Source: Bhargavaea cecembensis DSE10
Lineage (GTDB): Bacteria > Bacillota > Bacilli > Bacillales_A > Planococcaceae
Length of the DNA: 64,000 nucleotides
Assembly (NCBI RefSeq): GCF_000348905.1
Contig: NZ_AOFT01000004.1
Coordinates: forward strand, 153,034-217,033
Direction: 5' to 3'
How positions within the stretch are numbered: the first letter of the stretch is position 1; every line of letters begins with the position of its first letter. The translations under genes and the position numbers were made by a program. Positions 43,759-51,087 of the stretch are shown here, piece after piece. The notes beneath the pieces were generated by a model. It had not been told where the DNA came from, did no database searches, and saw only the letters and a list, made by a program, of their open reading frames with translations.

Positions 43759-43998
43759 ATGGGTAAAATCTTTATTTGTTCAAATAAGGCAGATACTAAA
43801 TCATCGGTGGTTGTTCTCGAATTGCCCACCAGCCAAGCCGCAAAGGATGCATTTAGAGAAATCCGGGGACGCAACCCCAAATTAAGCTTGGGTGTTTATG
43901 GTTCCAGGGACTTAGAAACATTTAAACGGACCCAACGTACACTTGGTGTACCAAAGGTTGTTAGGACAGTTAATGACTTTGTGGCTTCAATGGAATAA
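43759..43998 (+). CDS. small protein coupled to the RelA/SpoT-like gene (possible antitoxin or partner)
   Basis: I do not recognise this 79-residue protein. It begins GKIFICSNKADTKSSVVVLE and ends TLGVPKVVRTVNDFVASME, a compact alpha/beta pattern without membrane segments. The ATG at 43759 follows the GGAGGAG that sits inside the last codons of the upstream gene; an in-frame GTG at 43747 overlaps that site. Overlap and shared low G+C suggest the two genes moved together. An antitoxin role is inferred from the layout of toxSAS operons only. Confidence 0.65.
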   Translation: MGKIFICSNKADTKSSVVVLELPTSQAAKDAFREIRGRNPKLSLGVYGSRDLETFKRTQRTLGVPKVVRTVNDFVASME

Positions 43999-44046
43999 CT
44001 TTAAGTATGTACCGAAACAAGCTATATAGTGATTTGAATCCATTAA

Positions 44047-44078
44047 GCAGGCGGAGGACATCCCGCCTGCTCGATTTC
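44047..44078 (+). terminator. hairpin after the RelA/SpoT module
   Basis: GCAGGCGG, loop, CCGCCTGC, followed by TCGATTTCTG. The stem is good but the T-run is weak. Confidence 0.55.
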
Positions 44079-44137
44079 TGATCGGTGCGTGTCTTCCCCA
44101 TTCGGAGCGGCGCTGGTGATCACGGAAGAAAAAGAGC

Positions 44138-44216
44138 ATGAGAAGAGGCACCCGCGGAGAAAAAAAGCACTGGCCCGGCGAAAAGAGGCACTCGCGCCGG
44201 GATTAGTAGCACTCGG
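44138..44216. repeat. tandem degenerate ~21-bp repeats, family B (middle array)
   Basis: Units GGCACCCGCGG, AGCACTGGCCC, GGCACTCGCGC and AGCACTCGGCC at 20-22-base spacing, nearly the same order as at 42780-42858 and 44358-44432. Confidence 0.7.
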
Positions 44217-44257
44217 CCCCCGCCGCCATTCCCACCATGCCTCTTCATTTTAAGAGG

Positions 44258-44284
44258 AAAGCAGCCGGCCCGGCTGCTTTTTTC
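44258..44284. terminator. strong terminator in the intergenic region
   Basis: AAAGCAGCCGG, loop C, CCGGCTGCTTT then TTT, a perfect stem between two repeat arrays. No adjacent gene end explains it, so it may have travelled with the repeats. Confidence 0.75.
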
Positions 44285-44320
44285 TTTGTGTGGGAGGTCT
44301 TTTTAACGCCGCGGGAGAGC

Positions 44321-44516
44321 ACTCGCGGAGGAAAAGAGGCACCAGCGGAGGAATCAGGAGCACTCGCCAAGTAGAAAGGGGCACTGGCCCGGCGAAAAGG
44401 GGCACTCGCGCCGGAAATAAGAGCACTCGGCCCCACCAGCCCTCTCGACGCCGGGACAACCTTCCATTCATGAAACCAAAAAGAAGGGATTGGAGCCGGC
44501 GCTCCATTCCCTTTCT
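44321..44516. repeat. right copy of the repeat/terminator segment flanking the RelA/SpoT module
   Basis: Family B units (44321-44432), then GCCGGGACAACCTTCCATTC, then a terminator stem GGGATTGGAGC/GCTCCATTCCC (44488-44513). It is a diverged copy of 42750-42958 in the same orientation. Confidence 0.75.
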
Positions 44517-44539
44517 ATTAGGTAGTTATTCAGCCGGCA

Positions 44540-44627
44540 TTGGTGATGATTCAGGACCCTGTTGGTGGGAATTCGCTATCCGGTTGGTAGCGATTCCGGA
44601 CAGCATGGTAGGGATTCACTACCAATA
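44540..44627. repeat. tandem degenerate 22-bp repeats, family C (TTGGTNNNNATTC)
   Basis: Four units with an exact 22-bp period, at 44540, 44562, 44584 and 44606, each with (T/A)TGGTNNNNATTC and a variable rest. The 43999-44652 region holds no gene: only repeats, hairpins and this array. Confidence 0.7.
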
Positions 44628-44652
44628 GCGGAAGTTGAAGATCTCCGATCCT

Positions 44653-46200
44653 TCAGCGCCCCGTCCGCTGAAGCTCCGCAATATCATGAAGCGACCCTTT
44701 AAGGTTCTGGTACAGGTTCAGGTACTGCCGGTAGTACTCGTTGTAGACCGTATGGTTGGCTGAATCCGGCTCGATGACCGGCCCGAATTCAAGCCAATCA
44801 CTGACGGCGTTGGCACCGGTGAGAGTCCGGGTGGCGATTCCGGCGAGCAGGGCGTCCGCCAGGGGAGCTTCCACATCATCCTTGATCACCCTGACCGGAC
44901 GTCCTGTCACATCCGCAATAATCTGCGGCCAGACGAGGGATTTGGACACACCGCCAACAATCGTGAGCTCCCTGTCCAGAAGGACTCCTGTGCCGTGCAC
45001 TTCCTCCATATTATGGCGGAGGGCGTAGGCGACGCTTTCCATAAAGGCCTTGTAGAGATCCGCTTTCGTATGCAGCAACGTCAGGCCGATGACCGCTCCC
45101 CTTGCGTCGCTGTCCCAGATGGGGCTCCGCTCTCCCATGAAATAAGGGAGGACGAGCAGACCGTTTGATCCCGCCGGAACGTTTATCGCTTCTGTGTCCA
45201 ATAATGTATACGGATTGATGCCGGTCAGTTCGGCAGCCATCATTTCGCTCTGTCCCAATGTGTTTTTAAACCAGCTGGCAATCGCGCCTGCCGTGGAGGC
45301 GCCGCCGAACGTGTAGATTTTTTCTTCCGGATTCAGTACATGGGGCATGCTCACCAGATCGGGTGACAAATTGGCCCGGTCGGTGACAAAGCCCCAGCAC
45401 ATCGACGTTCCGAGCATCGCGACATGGTTGCCTTCTTCCAATGCTCCGGCACCGAGCGTGGCAACCGGGGCGTCGACTCCCCCGATGACCACAGGCGTCC
45501 CGGCAGCAAGCCCTGTGCGTTTTGCCGCCTCTTCCGTTACATGCCCGGCAACTTCAGTGGACGCCACCAGCAGCTCCGGCATGAAGGATGGCGGGATGCC
45601 CATCTTCTCCATCAGATCCACAGACCAATTCTTTTTCCGGATATCAAAGACGCCTCCGATATTACCCGCCGACGAATAATCCACCGCGAGTGTATTCGTC
45701 AGTTTATGGACGACATAGGAACATGGTGGAACAAAGTGGCTGATTTTGTTCCAGATGTCGGGCCGGTTGTTTTTGTACCAGAGGATTTTGGTGAATCCGA
45801 AATACGAGTTGACGGAATTGCCGGTGACCGCAAACAGTTCGTCCTGATCAATATTTTCCCGGACCCATTCCGTCTCGGCCTCAGCCCGGCGGTCCATCCA
45901 GATGATGCAGGGCCCGACAGGTTCCATCCGGTCATTGACCGGTATGCCTGAGCCGCCATACAGACTGCTGACGGCGATTCCTTTTATATTCTTCGGATCG
46001 GTGCCGGACTCTGCCACGACCCGGGAAATTGTCTCATAGGCTGCTTGTTCCCACACATCCGGCCATTGTTCGGCCCAGGAGTGGTGCGGGGTTTCCACTT
46101 CGTAACCTTTGTAGCTGTGTGCGAGTACCGTTCCTTTTTCATCGACCAGCACGGCCTTAGTGCCCTGCGTCCCGATATCGACGCCAATCAGATAGCTCAT
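44653..46200 (-). CDS. FGGY-family carbohydrate kinase
   Basis: A 515-residue kinase with two actin-like domains. The phosphate loops are GVDIGTQGTKAVLVDEKG at the start and GGVSKSLVWPQIIADVTG near 410. The sugar-binding Asp is in GGVDAPVATLGAGALE (about 240). WMDRRAEAE and YFMGERSPIWD are family signatures. FGGY kinases phosphorylate xylulose, gluconate, ribulose, glycerol or erythritol. Here, behind rpiB and glpX in a polyol cluster, a ketose or polyol substrate is likely. It is the last gene of the rpiB-glpX-kinase unit; ATG at 46200 follows AAAGGAATGAAGG. Confidence 0.85.
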   Translation of the reverse strand: MSYLIGVDIGTQGTKAVLVDEKGTVLAHSYKGYEVETPHHSWAEQWPDVWEQAAYETISRVVAESGTDPKNIKGIAVSSLYGGSGIPVNDRMEPVGPCIIWMDRRAEAETEWVRENIDQDELFAVTGNSVNSYFGFTKILWYKNNRPDIWNKISHFVPPCSYVVHKLTNTLAVDYSSAGNIGGVFDIRKKNWSVDLMEKMGIPPSFMPELLVASTEVAGHVTEEAAKRTGLAAGTPVVIGGVDAPVATLGAGALEEGNHVAMLGTSMCWGFVTDRANLSPDLVSMPHVLNPEEKIYTFGGASTAGAIASWFKNTLGQSEMMAAELTGINPYTLLDTEAINVPAGSNGLLVLPYFMGERSPIWDSDARGAVIGLTLLHTKADLYKAFMESVAYALRHNMEEVHGTGVLLDRELTIVGGVSKSLVWPQIIADVTGRPVRVIKDDVEAPLADALLAGIATRTLTGANAVSDWLEFGPVIEPDSANHTVYNEYYRQYLNLYQNLKGSLHDIAELQRTGR

Positions 46201-46270
46201 CCGCCTTCATTCCTTTCCTTTGTTTTTCACTGCCCGACTCACCGGACTGCTGCAGAGTTCAAAGGATAGA

Positions 46271-46443
46271 GTTGTCCAAAAACTCAAGATCTGCCCATCA
46301 TATGACAAACGGCACGGACGCCGGGAGACACCTGCAGGAAAAGCCGGGCTGCCGAGATCCGCTTTATGCGGAGCTCGGCGCCGGCCGCAGGCAAGACCAG
46401 AGTCCGTGCCGTTTGCTATTTTCACTTTAATACTCGGACAGCC
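46271..46443. repeat. nested palindromic interspersed element, copy 2
   Basis: ACAAACGGCACGGAC at about 46305 and GTCCGTGCCGTTTGC at about 46402 are the inverted ends. The core GGGAGACACCTGCAGGAAAAG matches copy 1 with a few changes, and outer GTTGTCC/GGACAGCC remain. It fills the gap between glpX and the FGGY kinase, so it interrupts this operon. Confidence 0.8.
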
Positions 46444-46482
46444 CTATGCCCCTTCAATGATACCTTGGATCCGGTACAACTC

Positions 46483-47430
46483 TTATAAGACAACAGGATC
46501 CAATGCATGGATGCTTCTCATGTAACGGACTTCGCAGTCAACACCCGTTACAACCATCGAATTCACGGCATATTTTCCATTCATCTTCTCAATGCCGTTC
46601 ACCAGCAGGTTGTCGGTGATCCCGGTTGCGATAAACAGGCATTCATCGGTGGAGACCAGTTCATCGTGCTGCAGGACCCGGTCCGTGTCGACGCCCATGG
46701 TGCTGCATCGCTTTTTCTCGTCCTCGTTTCGGGGCATGAGCTTTGCCTGCATCTCTCCGCCAAGCGAACGGATGGCGGTCGCGGCGAGTACGCCTTCGGG
46801 AGCCCCTCCGATGCCATAGAACATGTCTACATTCAGATAACTGATGCAGGTGGCGACAGCCGAAATCACATCGCCGTCCTGGAACAGGTTCACACGGGCG
46901 CCGGTGCTGCGGATCTGTTCAATCGCTTCCCGGTGCCTCGGCCGGTCCTGAATCATGACCGTCAGCTCGTTGACCCGCTTGCCGCGGGCTTTGGCCACGG
47001 CTTCAAGCGTTTCTTCAAGCGGGGCATCCAGGTCGATCTTCCCTTTCGCTTCAGGACCCACTGCAATTTTCTTCATATACATATCTGGTGCATGCAGGAG
47101 GGTTCCCTTCGGCGCCGCGGCGATTACCGCAAGGGAGTTGTTCTGCCCGTTCACGGCAGGCGTTGTCCCTTCGATCGGATCGACGGCGATGTCGATTTCC
47201 GGGGAACTTGCCTTCCCCAGCGTTTCTCCGATATAAAGCATCGGGGCTTCGTCAATCTCCCCTTCGCCGATGACGATGGTCCCTTTCATCTCCAGCCGGT
47301 TCAGCTGTTTGCGCATTTCATTCGTAGCAGCCGCATCTGCGGCGATTTTGTCGCCGCTTCCCACCCATGGCAGCGCTTCGATGGCCGCTTTTTCTGTTAC
47401 CCGAAGAAAGTCCAGCACGAGTGCCTGCAT
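46483..47430 (-). CDS. glpX: class II fructose-1,6-bisphosphatase (GlpX family)
   Basis: A 315-residue GlpX-type phosphatase. ALPWVGSGDKIAADAAATNE, VIGEGEIDEAPMLYIGE, AVDPIEGTTP and FYGIGGAPEGVLAATAIRSL carry the metal- and phosphate-binding residues. It hydrolyses fructose 1,6-bisphosphate, and some members also use sedoheptulose 1,7-bisphosphate. That would suit a pathway that makes erythrose 4-phosphate (inference). I prefer the ATG at 47430 because the family usually starts close to the FLRVTE helix; the ATG at 47457, right after the rpiB stop, is an alternative. Confidence 0.87.
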   Translation of the reverse strand: MQALVLDFLRVTEKAAIEALPWVGSGDKIAADAAATNEMRKQLNRLEMKGTIVIGEGEIDEAPMLYIGETLGKASSPEIDIAVDPIEGTTPAVNGQNNSLAVIAAAPKGTLLHAPDMYMKKIAVGPEAKGKIDLDAPLEETLEAVAKARGKRVNELTVMIQDRPRHREAIEQIRSTGARVNLFQDGDVISAVATCISYLNVDMFYGIGGAPEGVLAATAIRSLGGEMQAKLMPRNEDEKKRCSTMGVDTDRVLQHDELVSTDECLFIATGITDNLLVNGIEKMNGKYAVNSMVVTGVDCEVRYMRSIHALDPVVL

Positions 47431-47457
47431 GGAATCCGCCCTTTTCTCCGCTATCAT

Positions 47458-47949
47458 TCAGTTGGCTCCGCAGCTGCCGCTGCTGACGGCTTCTTTGTAG
47501 TTGTCATTCAGGAATTCCTGTTCTTTTTCGATGATTTTGTCCACTTTGCGCTTCGAGCCTTCCGCCCAGCTGACACTCAGGTAGGCATTCACCACTTTTT
47601 TCGCAGCTTCCGGCCCGATAATCTGCGAGCCCAGCGTGATGATCTGGGCATTGTTGCTGAGCTGTGCCCGTTCTGCGGAGTAGACGTCATGCGCAAGCGC
47701 CGCGCGGATGCCCGGATATTTATTTGCCGCGATGCACACCCCGATGCCGGTGCCGCAAAGCAGAATGCCGCGCTCAACCTCACCCCGGCTGATCGACTGG
47801 GACAACTCAAACGCCACATCCGGATAGTCGACCGCAGAAGTGGAATGGCAACCAAAGTCGACGACTTCATGCTCAGTGTCTGCGAGGAATTCCTTGATGA
47901 TCTCTTTTAGTTGAAATGCATTGTGGTCTGAACCGATGCCGATTTTCAT
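47458..47949 (-). CDS. rpiB: RpiB/LacAB-family sugar-phosphate isomerase
   Basis: A 163-residue isomerase. IGSDHNAFQLKE, HSTSAVDYPD and the active-site Cys loop LLCGTGIGVCIAANKYPGIR are present, along with AAL(A)HDVYSAERAQLSNNAQI. RpiB proteins interconvert ribose and ribulose 5-phosphates. In tetritol clusters a homologue (DerI/EryI) isomerises D-erythrulose 4-phosphate to D-erythrose 4-phosphate, and this fits the neighbouring genes. It is first in its unit, behind operator-like repeats (47981-48016) and the dhaL terminator. Confidence 0.88.
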   Translation of the reverse strand: MKIGIGSDHNAFQLKEIIKEFLADTEHEVVDFGCHSTSAVDYPDVAFELSQSISRGEVERGILLCGTGIGVCIAANKYPGIRAALAHDVYSAERAQLSNNAQIITLGSQIIGPEAAKKVVNAYLSVSWAEGSKRKVDKIIEKEQEFLNDNYKEAVSSGSCGAN

Positions 47950-47980
47950 GTTGTATGTCCTCCAGTTTAATTACCTTTTG

Positions 47981-48016
47981 TTTGTTTTCGTTTTAGATTT
48001 CTTTTTTCTTTCGTTT
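47981..48016. promoter_or_regulatory. candidate DeoR-family operator upstream of rpiB
   Basis: TTTGTTTTCGTT (47981-47992) occurs identically at 52301-52312, beside the DeoR gene. A second TTTCGTTTT follows at about 48010. Repeated TTTCGTT motifs are usual for DeoR-family sites. This would place both transcription units under one regulator. Confidence 0.5.
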
Positions 48017-48031
48017 TCTGCGCTTATGGTT

Positions 48032-48062
48032 AAAAGAAAAAGGAGCCTGATGATCCGGCTCC
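48032..48062 (-). terminator. terminator after dhaL
   Basis: Minus strand GGAGCC, loop GGATCATCA, GGCTCC, TTTTTCTTTT, adjacent to the stop at 48070. Confidence 0.85.
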
Positions 48063-48069
48063 ATTATTT

Positions 48070-48726
48070 TCATTTTGCCTGAGCGAGTTCGCCCTGGAGA
48101 TACTCCTGGAATTTCGAGACGATCAGGTAAGCGGAAGTCGCACCCGGGTCCTGCGCGCCGATGGAACGGTCACCCAGCCGGCTCGAGCGCCCGCGCTTTG
48201 AGAGAAGGTCCTTGGTCGATTCCATGCCCGCTTTTGCCGCGTCCACCGCCCGGCTGAACGATTCGCTGAAGTCACGGGAAGATGCATATTCCTCTTCAAG
48301 GGTACGGAAAAACGGTTCGAGCGTGTCGACCATCGTCTTGTCGCCGACTTCCGCCTGCCCTCTTTCTTTAATGCCCTTGCCGAATGCGACCCAATAGTTC
48401 ACGAGGTCCTCTTCGTTCACTTCGGTCTGGCCTTTGATCTCTTTTGCTCCGCGCATAAAACCGGTTGCGTAAAGCGGGCCCACGGAAGAGCCGACCGCGC
48501 TCAGGAATGTCTTGCCTGCGACGATGCTGACCTTCGAGCAGTCTTCCTCCTGGCTCAGTTCATTGTCGAGCTTTTCGTTGACCGCCTGCCAGCCGATCGA
48601 CATCGTGACGCCGTGGTCGCCGTCGCCGAGTTTCCGGTCCAGTTCACACAGGTAATCTTTCTCTTCCTCGATCATTTCAACGATCTGCTTAAAATAGTTT
48701 CTGAAGTCTTGAGCTGTCAAAACCAT
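48070..48726 (-). CDS. dhaL: dihydroxyacetone kinase nucleotide-binding subunit (DhaL)
   Basis: A 218-residue all-helical DhaL. The Mg-ADP motif KLGDGDHGVTMSIG (about 32-45), GSSVGPLYATGF, GDKTMVDTLEP and GRSSRLGDRSIGAQDPGA are all intact. DhaL works with DhaK. Usually the phosphate comes from a PTS protein DhaM, which is not seen here, so it may use ATP or an unlinked DhaM. It sits 12 bases after dhaK. In this setting the substrate may be erythrulose in place of dihydroxyacetone (inference). Confidence 0.88.
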   Translation of the reverse strand: MVLTAQDFRNYFKQIVEMIEEEKDYLCELDRKLGDGDHGVTMSIGWQAVNEKLDNELSQEEDCSKVSIVAGKTFLSAVGSSVGPLYATGFMRGAKEIKGQTEVNEEDLVNYWVAFGKGIKERGQAEVGDKTMVDTLEPFFRTLEEEYASSRDFSESFSRAVDAAKAGMESTKDLLSKRGRSSRLGDRSIGAQDPGATSAYLIVSKFQEYLQGELAQAK

Positions 48727-48738
48727 GGTGTATTCCTC

Positions 48739-49743
48739 CTATTTCTGAACAAACATCGGGCAGTCAACAGGGTGGTCGATCGTTTTCGCCAATTCGTCAT
48801 CCAGCTTCATGAGCGTGACCGACAAGCCGCCCATTTCCAGGGACGTGATATAGTTGCCCACGTAGGAGCGGTAGATTTCGATGCCTTTTTCACTCAGGAT
48901 CTGTTCCACACGCCGGAAAACGATGTACTGTTCCATGAGCGGTGTGGAGCCGAGACCGTTCACCAGCACGGCAACACGGTCGCCGCGGGAAATCGTGATG
49001 TCTTCCAGGATGTCATTCACGAGTCGGTCGGCCACCCGGTCCGCCGTTTCCAGCGGGCCTTTTTCGATGCCGGGCTCCCCGTGGTGGCCCAGCCCGATTT
49101 CCATCTCGCCTTCACCGATTTCAAAGCTCGGCTCGCCCGTCTGCGGCAATGCGCATGGGCTCAGGCCAACCCCCATGGAGCGGGTGTTGTCATTCGCTTT
49201 TTTGGCCACACGGACGACTTCATCCAGGTCGTACCCGAAGTCTGCCGCCGCACCGGCCGCTTTGTAGATGAAGAACTCACCGGCGATTCCGCGGCGCTTT
49301 TCTTTTTCATCTTTAGGAGCGGAGGCGACGTCATCGCTTGCAATCGCCGTCTCTACACGGATATCCTCTTCCAGGTCGGCCATTTCTGCAGCCATGCCGA
49401 AGTTCATGATATCTCCCGCGTAGTTTCCGTAAAGATACACGACACCGGCGCCTTTGTCGATCGCTTTTGTCACTTCCAAGATCGGGTCCGGGGAAGGCGA
49501 GGCGAAGATATTGCCGACCGCAACCCCGTCGGCCATCCCCTGCCCGACGTAGCCCAGGAAACCGGGTTCATGGCCGGAACCGCCGCCGATCAGGACGCCG
49601 ACCTTGCCTTCCCGCGTTTCCTTCGCCGTAACAAGCGCGCGGTCATTTTCCGGCAGCTGCCGGATGTAATCCGGATGGGCTTTTACATATCCCTCGATCA
49701 TTTCTTCCACTACATATCTAGGATCGTTCATCAGCTTCTTCAT
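48739..49743 (-). CDS. dhaK: dihydroxyacetone kinase substrate-binding subunit (DhaK)
   Basis: A 334-residue DhaK. GVLIGGGSGHEPGFLGYVG, YLYGNYAGDIMNF, and the covalent-binding His in GLGHHGEPGIEKG (about 215) are present. It holds a short ketose as a hemiaminal on that His for phosphorylation by DhaL. Homologous kinases (DerK/LerK) phosphorylate D- or L-erythrulose in tetritol pathways. It follows the polyol permease and dehydrogenase genes on the same transcript. Confidence 0.88.
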   Translation of the reverse strand: MKKLMNDPRYVVEEMIEGYVKAHPDYIRQLPENDRALVTAKETREGKVGVLIGGGSGHEPGFLGYVGQGMADGVAVGNIFASPSPDPILEVTKAIDKGAGVVYLYGNYAGDIMNFGMAAEMADLEEDIRVETAIASDDVASAPKDEKEKRRGIAGEFFIYKAAGAAADFGYDLDEVVRVAKKANDNTRSMGVGLSPCALPQTGEPSFEIGEGEMEIGLGHHGEPGIEKGPLETADRVADRLVNDILEDITISRGDRVAVLVNGLGSTPLMEQYIVFRRVEQILSEKGIEIYRSYVGNYITSLEMGGLSVTLMKLDDELAKTIDHPVDCPMFVQK

Positions 49744-49772
49744 CTGCTTTACACTCCATTCAAAACGCTGCT

Positions 49773-51065
49773 TTAAATCTTGGTTGCTGCACTCTCGGCC
49801 AGCTCGGCTTTTTGCTTGTTCGCCACCTCATCCGGCAGCTTCAGAAGCATGGTGAGCACGAACGCGATAAAGTAAAGTCCCGCAAGAATCCACATGAGGC
49901 CGGCCGTGCCGACAATGTTGTAGAACAAGGCGACAATTCCCGGTCCGACGAATACGCACAGTCCGGCGCCCAAGTTCAGGATCGACATCGCCGCTCCCTT
50001 GTCTCCGTCTCCTACAAGGGACGGGGTCAGTGCGGAAAGCGGAACAAAACCGGCGATGCAGGCTCCCCAGAGCATGCCCACGATTGCGACGAGGACCACA
50101 TTGCCCTCGAAGAACTGCGGTGTGTAGAACAGCATCAGCGTGAAGATCCCGCAGCCGAACGCACCGAACCAGGCGACGGTGTTTCTCCAGCCGAATTTGT
50201 CCCCGAGGAATCCGAAAATCAGGTTAAAGACGATATTGGAGATGAAAATCGTTCCCCAGATGTTCAGCCAAAGCGTGGTGCTGATCCCCTTGTCTCCGAG
50301 ATAAAGCGGGAGGAACAGCGGGAACGCATATTGCGAGGACTGGTTGATGACCCGGACGATTCCGGCAATTCCGACCTTCGGCTCCCGCTTGAGGATCGTC
50401 AGGCCATTGATCAGCTCCTTGAATTTCGAGCCGTTTTCTTCTGTTTTCTCCACGCCGTCAAACTGGTCGCGGTTGACGACAATGGCCAGGAATGCACCGA
50501 TCAGCACCCAGATAATGGCGCTCCAAAGCGTCGGGACATGGCCGAACGCCTGAATCGACCAGCTTGAGTAAAAGGCGCCGAGCACGCTCAGCCCGCCGGT
50601 AAAGACAAACCAGAACCAGCCGACCGCCTTGCCCAGCTGGTTGGCCGGTGTCCGGTAAGTGATCCATACAAGGAACGCATACGCAAACAGCGGATAGCCG
50701 AAGCCCCGGACCGCGTAAGTCGGGATCATCAGTGAGTAGTTGAGCGCGGGAAGCGCAAGTCCCACGAACAGCACGTGTCCGATGACATACGAAGCGACAC
50801 CCAGCATCATCGTCTTTCTCGGTCCGATTGCTTCAACCAGGACACCGGAAAACCATGCTGCAATGGCGATGGCAATGCCGTAAGCGGTCGTGAGGAAGGC
50901 CGCCTGCTGGACCGTCAGCCCCTGGTCCACCAGGTATGGGCTGATCCAGGCCAGCTCCATCCCGTCACCCATCATGAAAATCAGCACCCCGACATAGCCC
51001 CATATCAGGTGTGAAGGAATTCCAATCCGGTCAAGAAACGATTGATTTCCGATTAAATTTCCCAT
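49773..51065 (-). CDS. MFS polyol permease (RbtT/DalT type)
   Basis: A 430-residue MFS protein with 12 helices. IPSHLIWGYVGVLIFMMGDG and ELAWISPYLVDQGLT near the start, GPRKTMMLGVASYVIGHVLF and YAVRGFGYPLFAYAFLVWIT closely resemble the ribitol and arabinitol permeases RbtT and DalT. It is therefore likely to import a sugar alcohol by proton symport. It sits 22 bases after the zinc dehydrogenase gene, consistent with oxidation of the imported polyol as the next step. Confidence 0.85.
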   Translation of the reverse strand: MGNLIGNQSFLDRIGIPSHLIWGYVGVLIFMMGDGMELAWISPYLVDQGLTVQQAAFLTTAYGIAIAIAAWFSGVLVEAIGPRKTMMLGVASYVIGHVLFVGLALPALNYSLMIPTYAVRGFGYPLFAYAFLVWITYRTPANQLGKAVGWFWFVFTGGLSVLGAFYSSWSIQAFGHVPTLWSAIIWVLIGAFLAIVVNRDQFDGVEKTEENGSKFKELINGLTILKREPKVGIAGIVRVINQSSQYAFPLFLPLYLGDKGISTTLWLNIWGTIFISNIVFNLIFGFLGDKFGWRNTVAWFGAFGCGIFTLMLFYTPQFFEGNVVLVAIVGMLWGACIAGFVPLSALTPSLVGDGDKGAAMSILNLGAGLCVFVGPGIVALFYNIVGTAGLMWILAGLYFIAFVLTMLLKLPDEVANKQKAELAESAATKI

Positions 51066-51087
51066 CCCGTTCTCCCCTTTTATCCCA

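Noticed and set aside
26109..44627. Short repeats taken as CRISPR arrays
   Set aside because: The repeat period is only 21-22 bp, cores are 8-13 bp and degenerate, and no cas gene is present.
48613..49776. 387-codon plus-strand frame opposite dhaK
   Set aside because: Antisense shadow, low-complexity composition, no motif.
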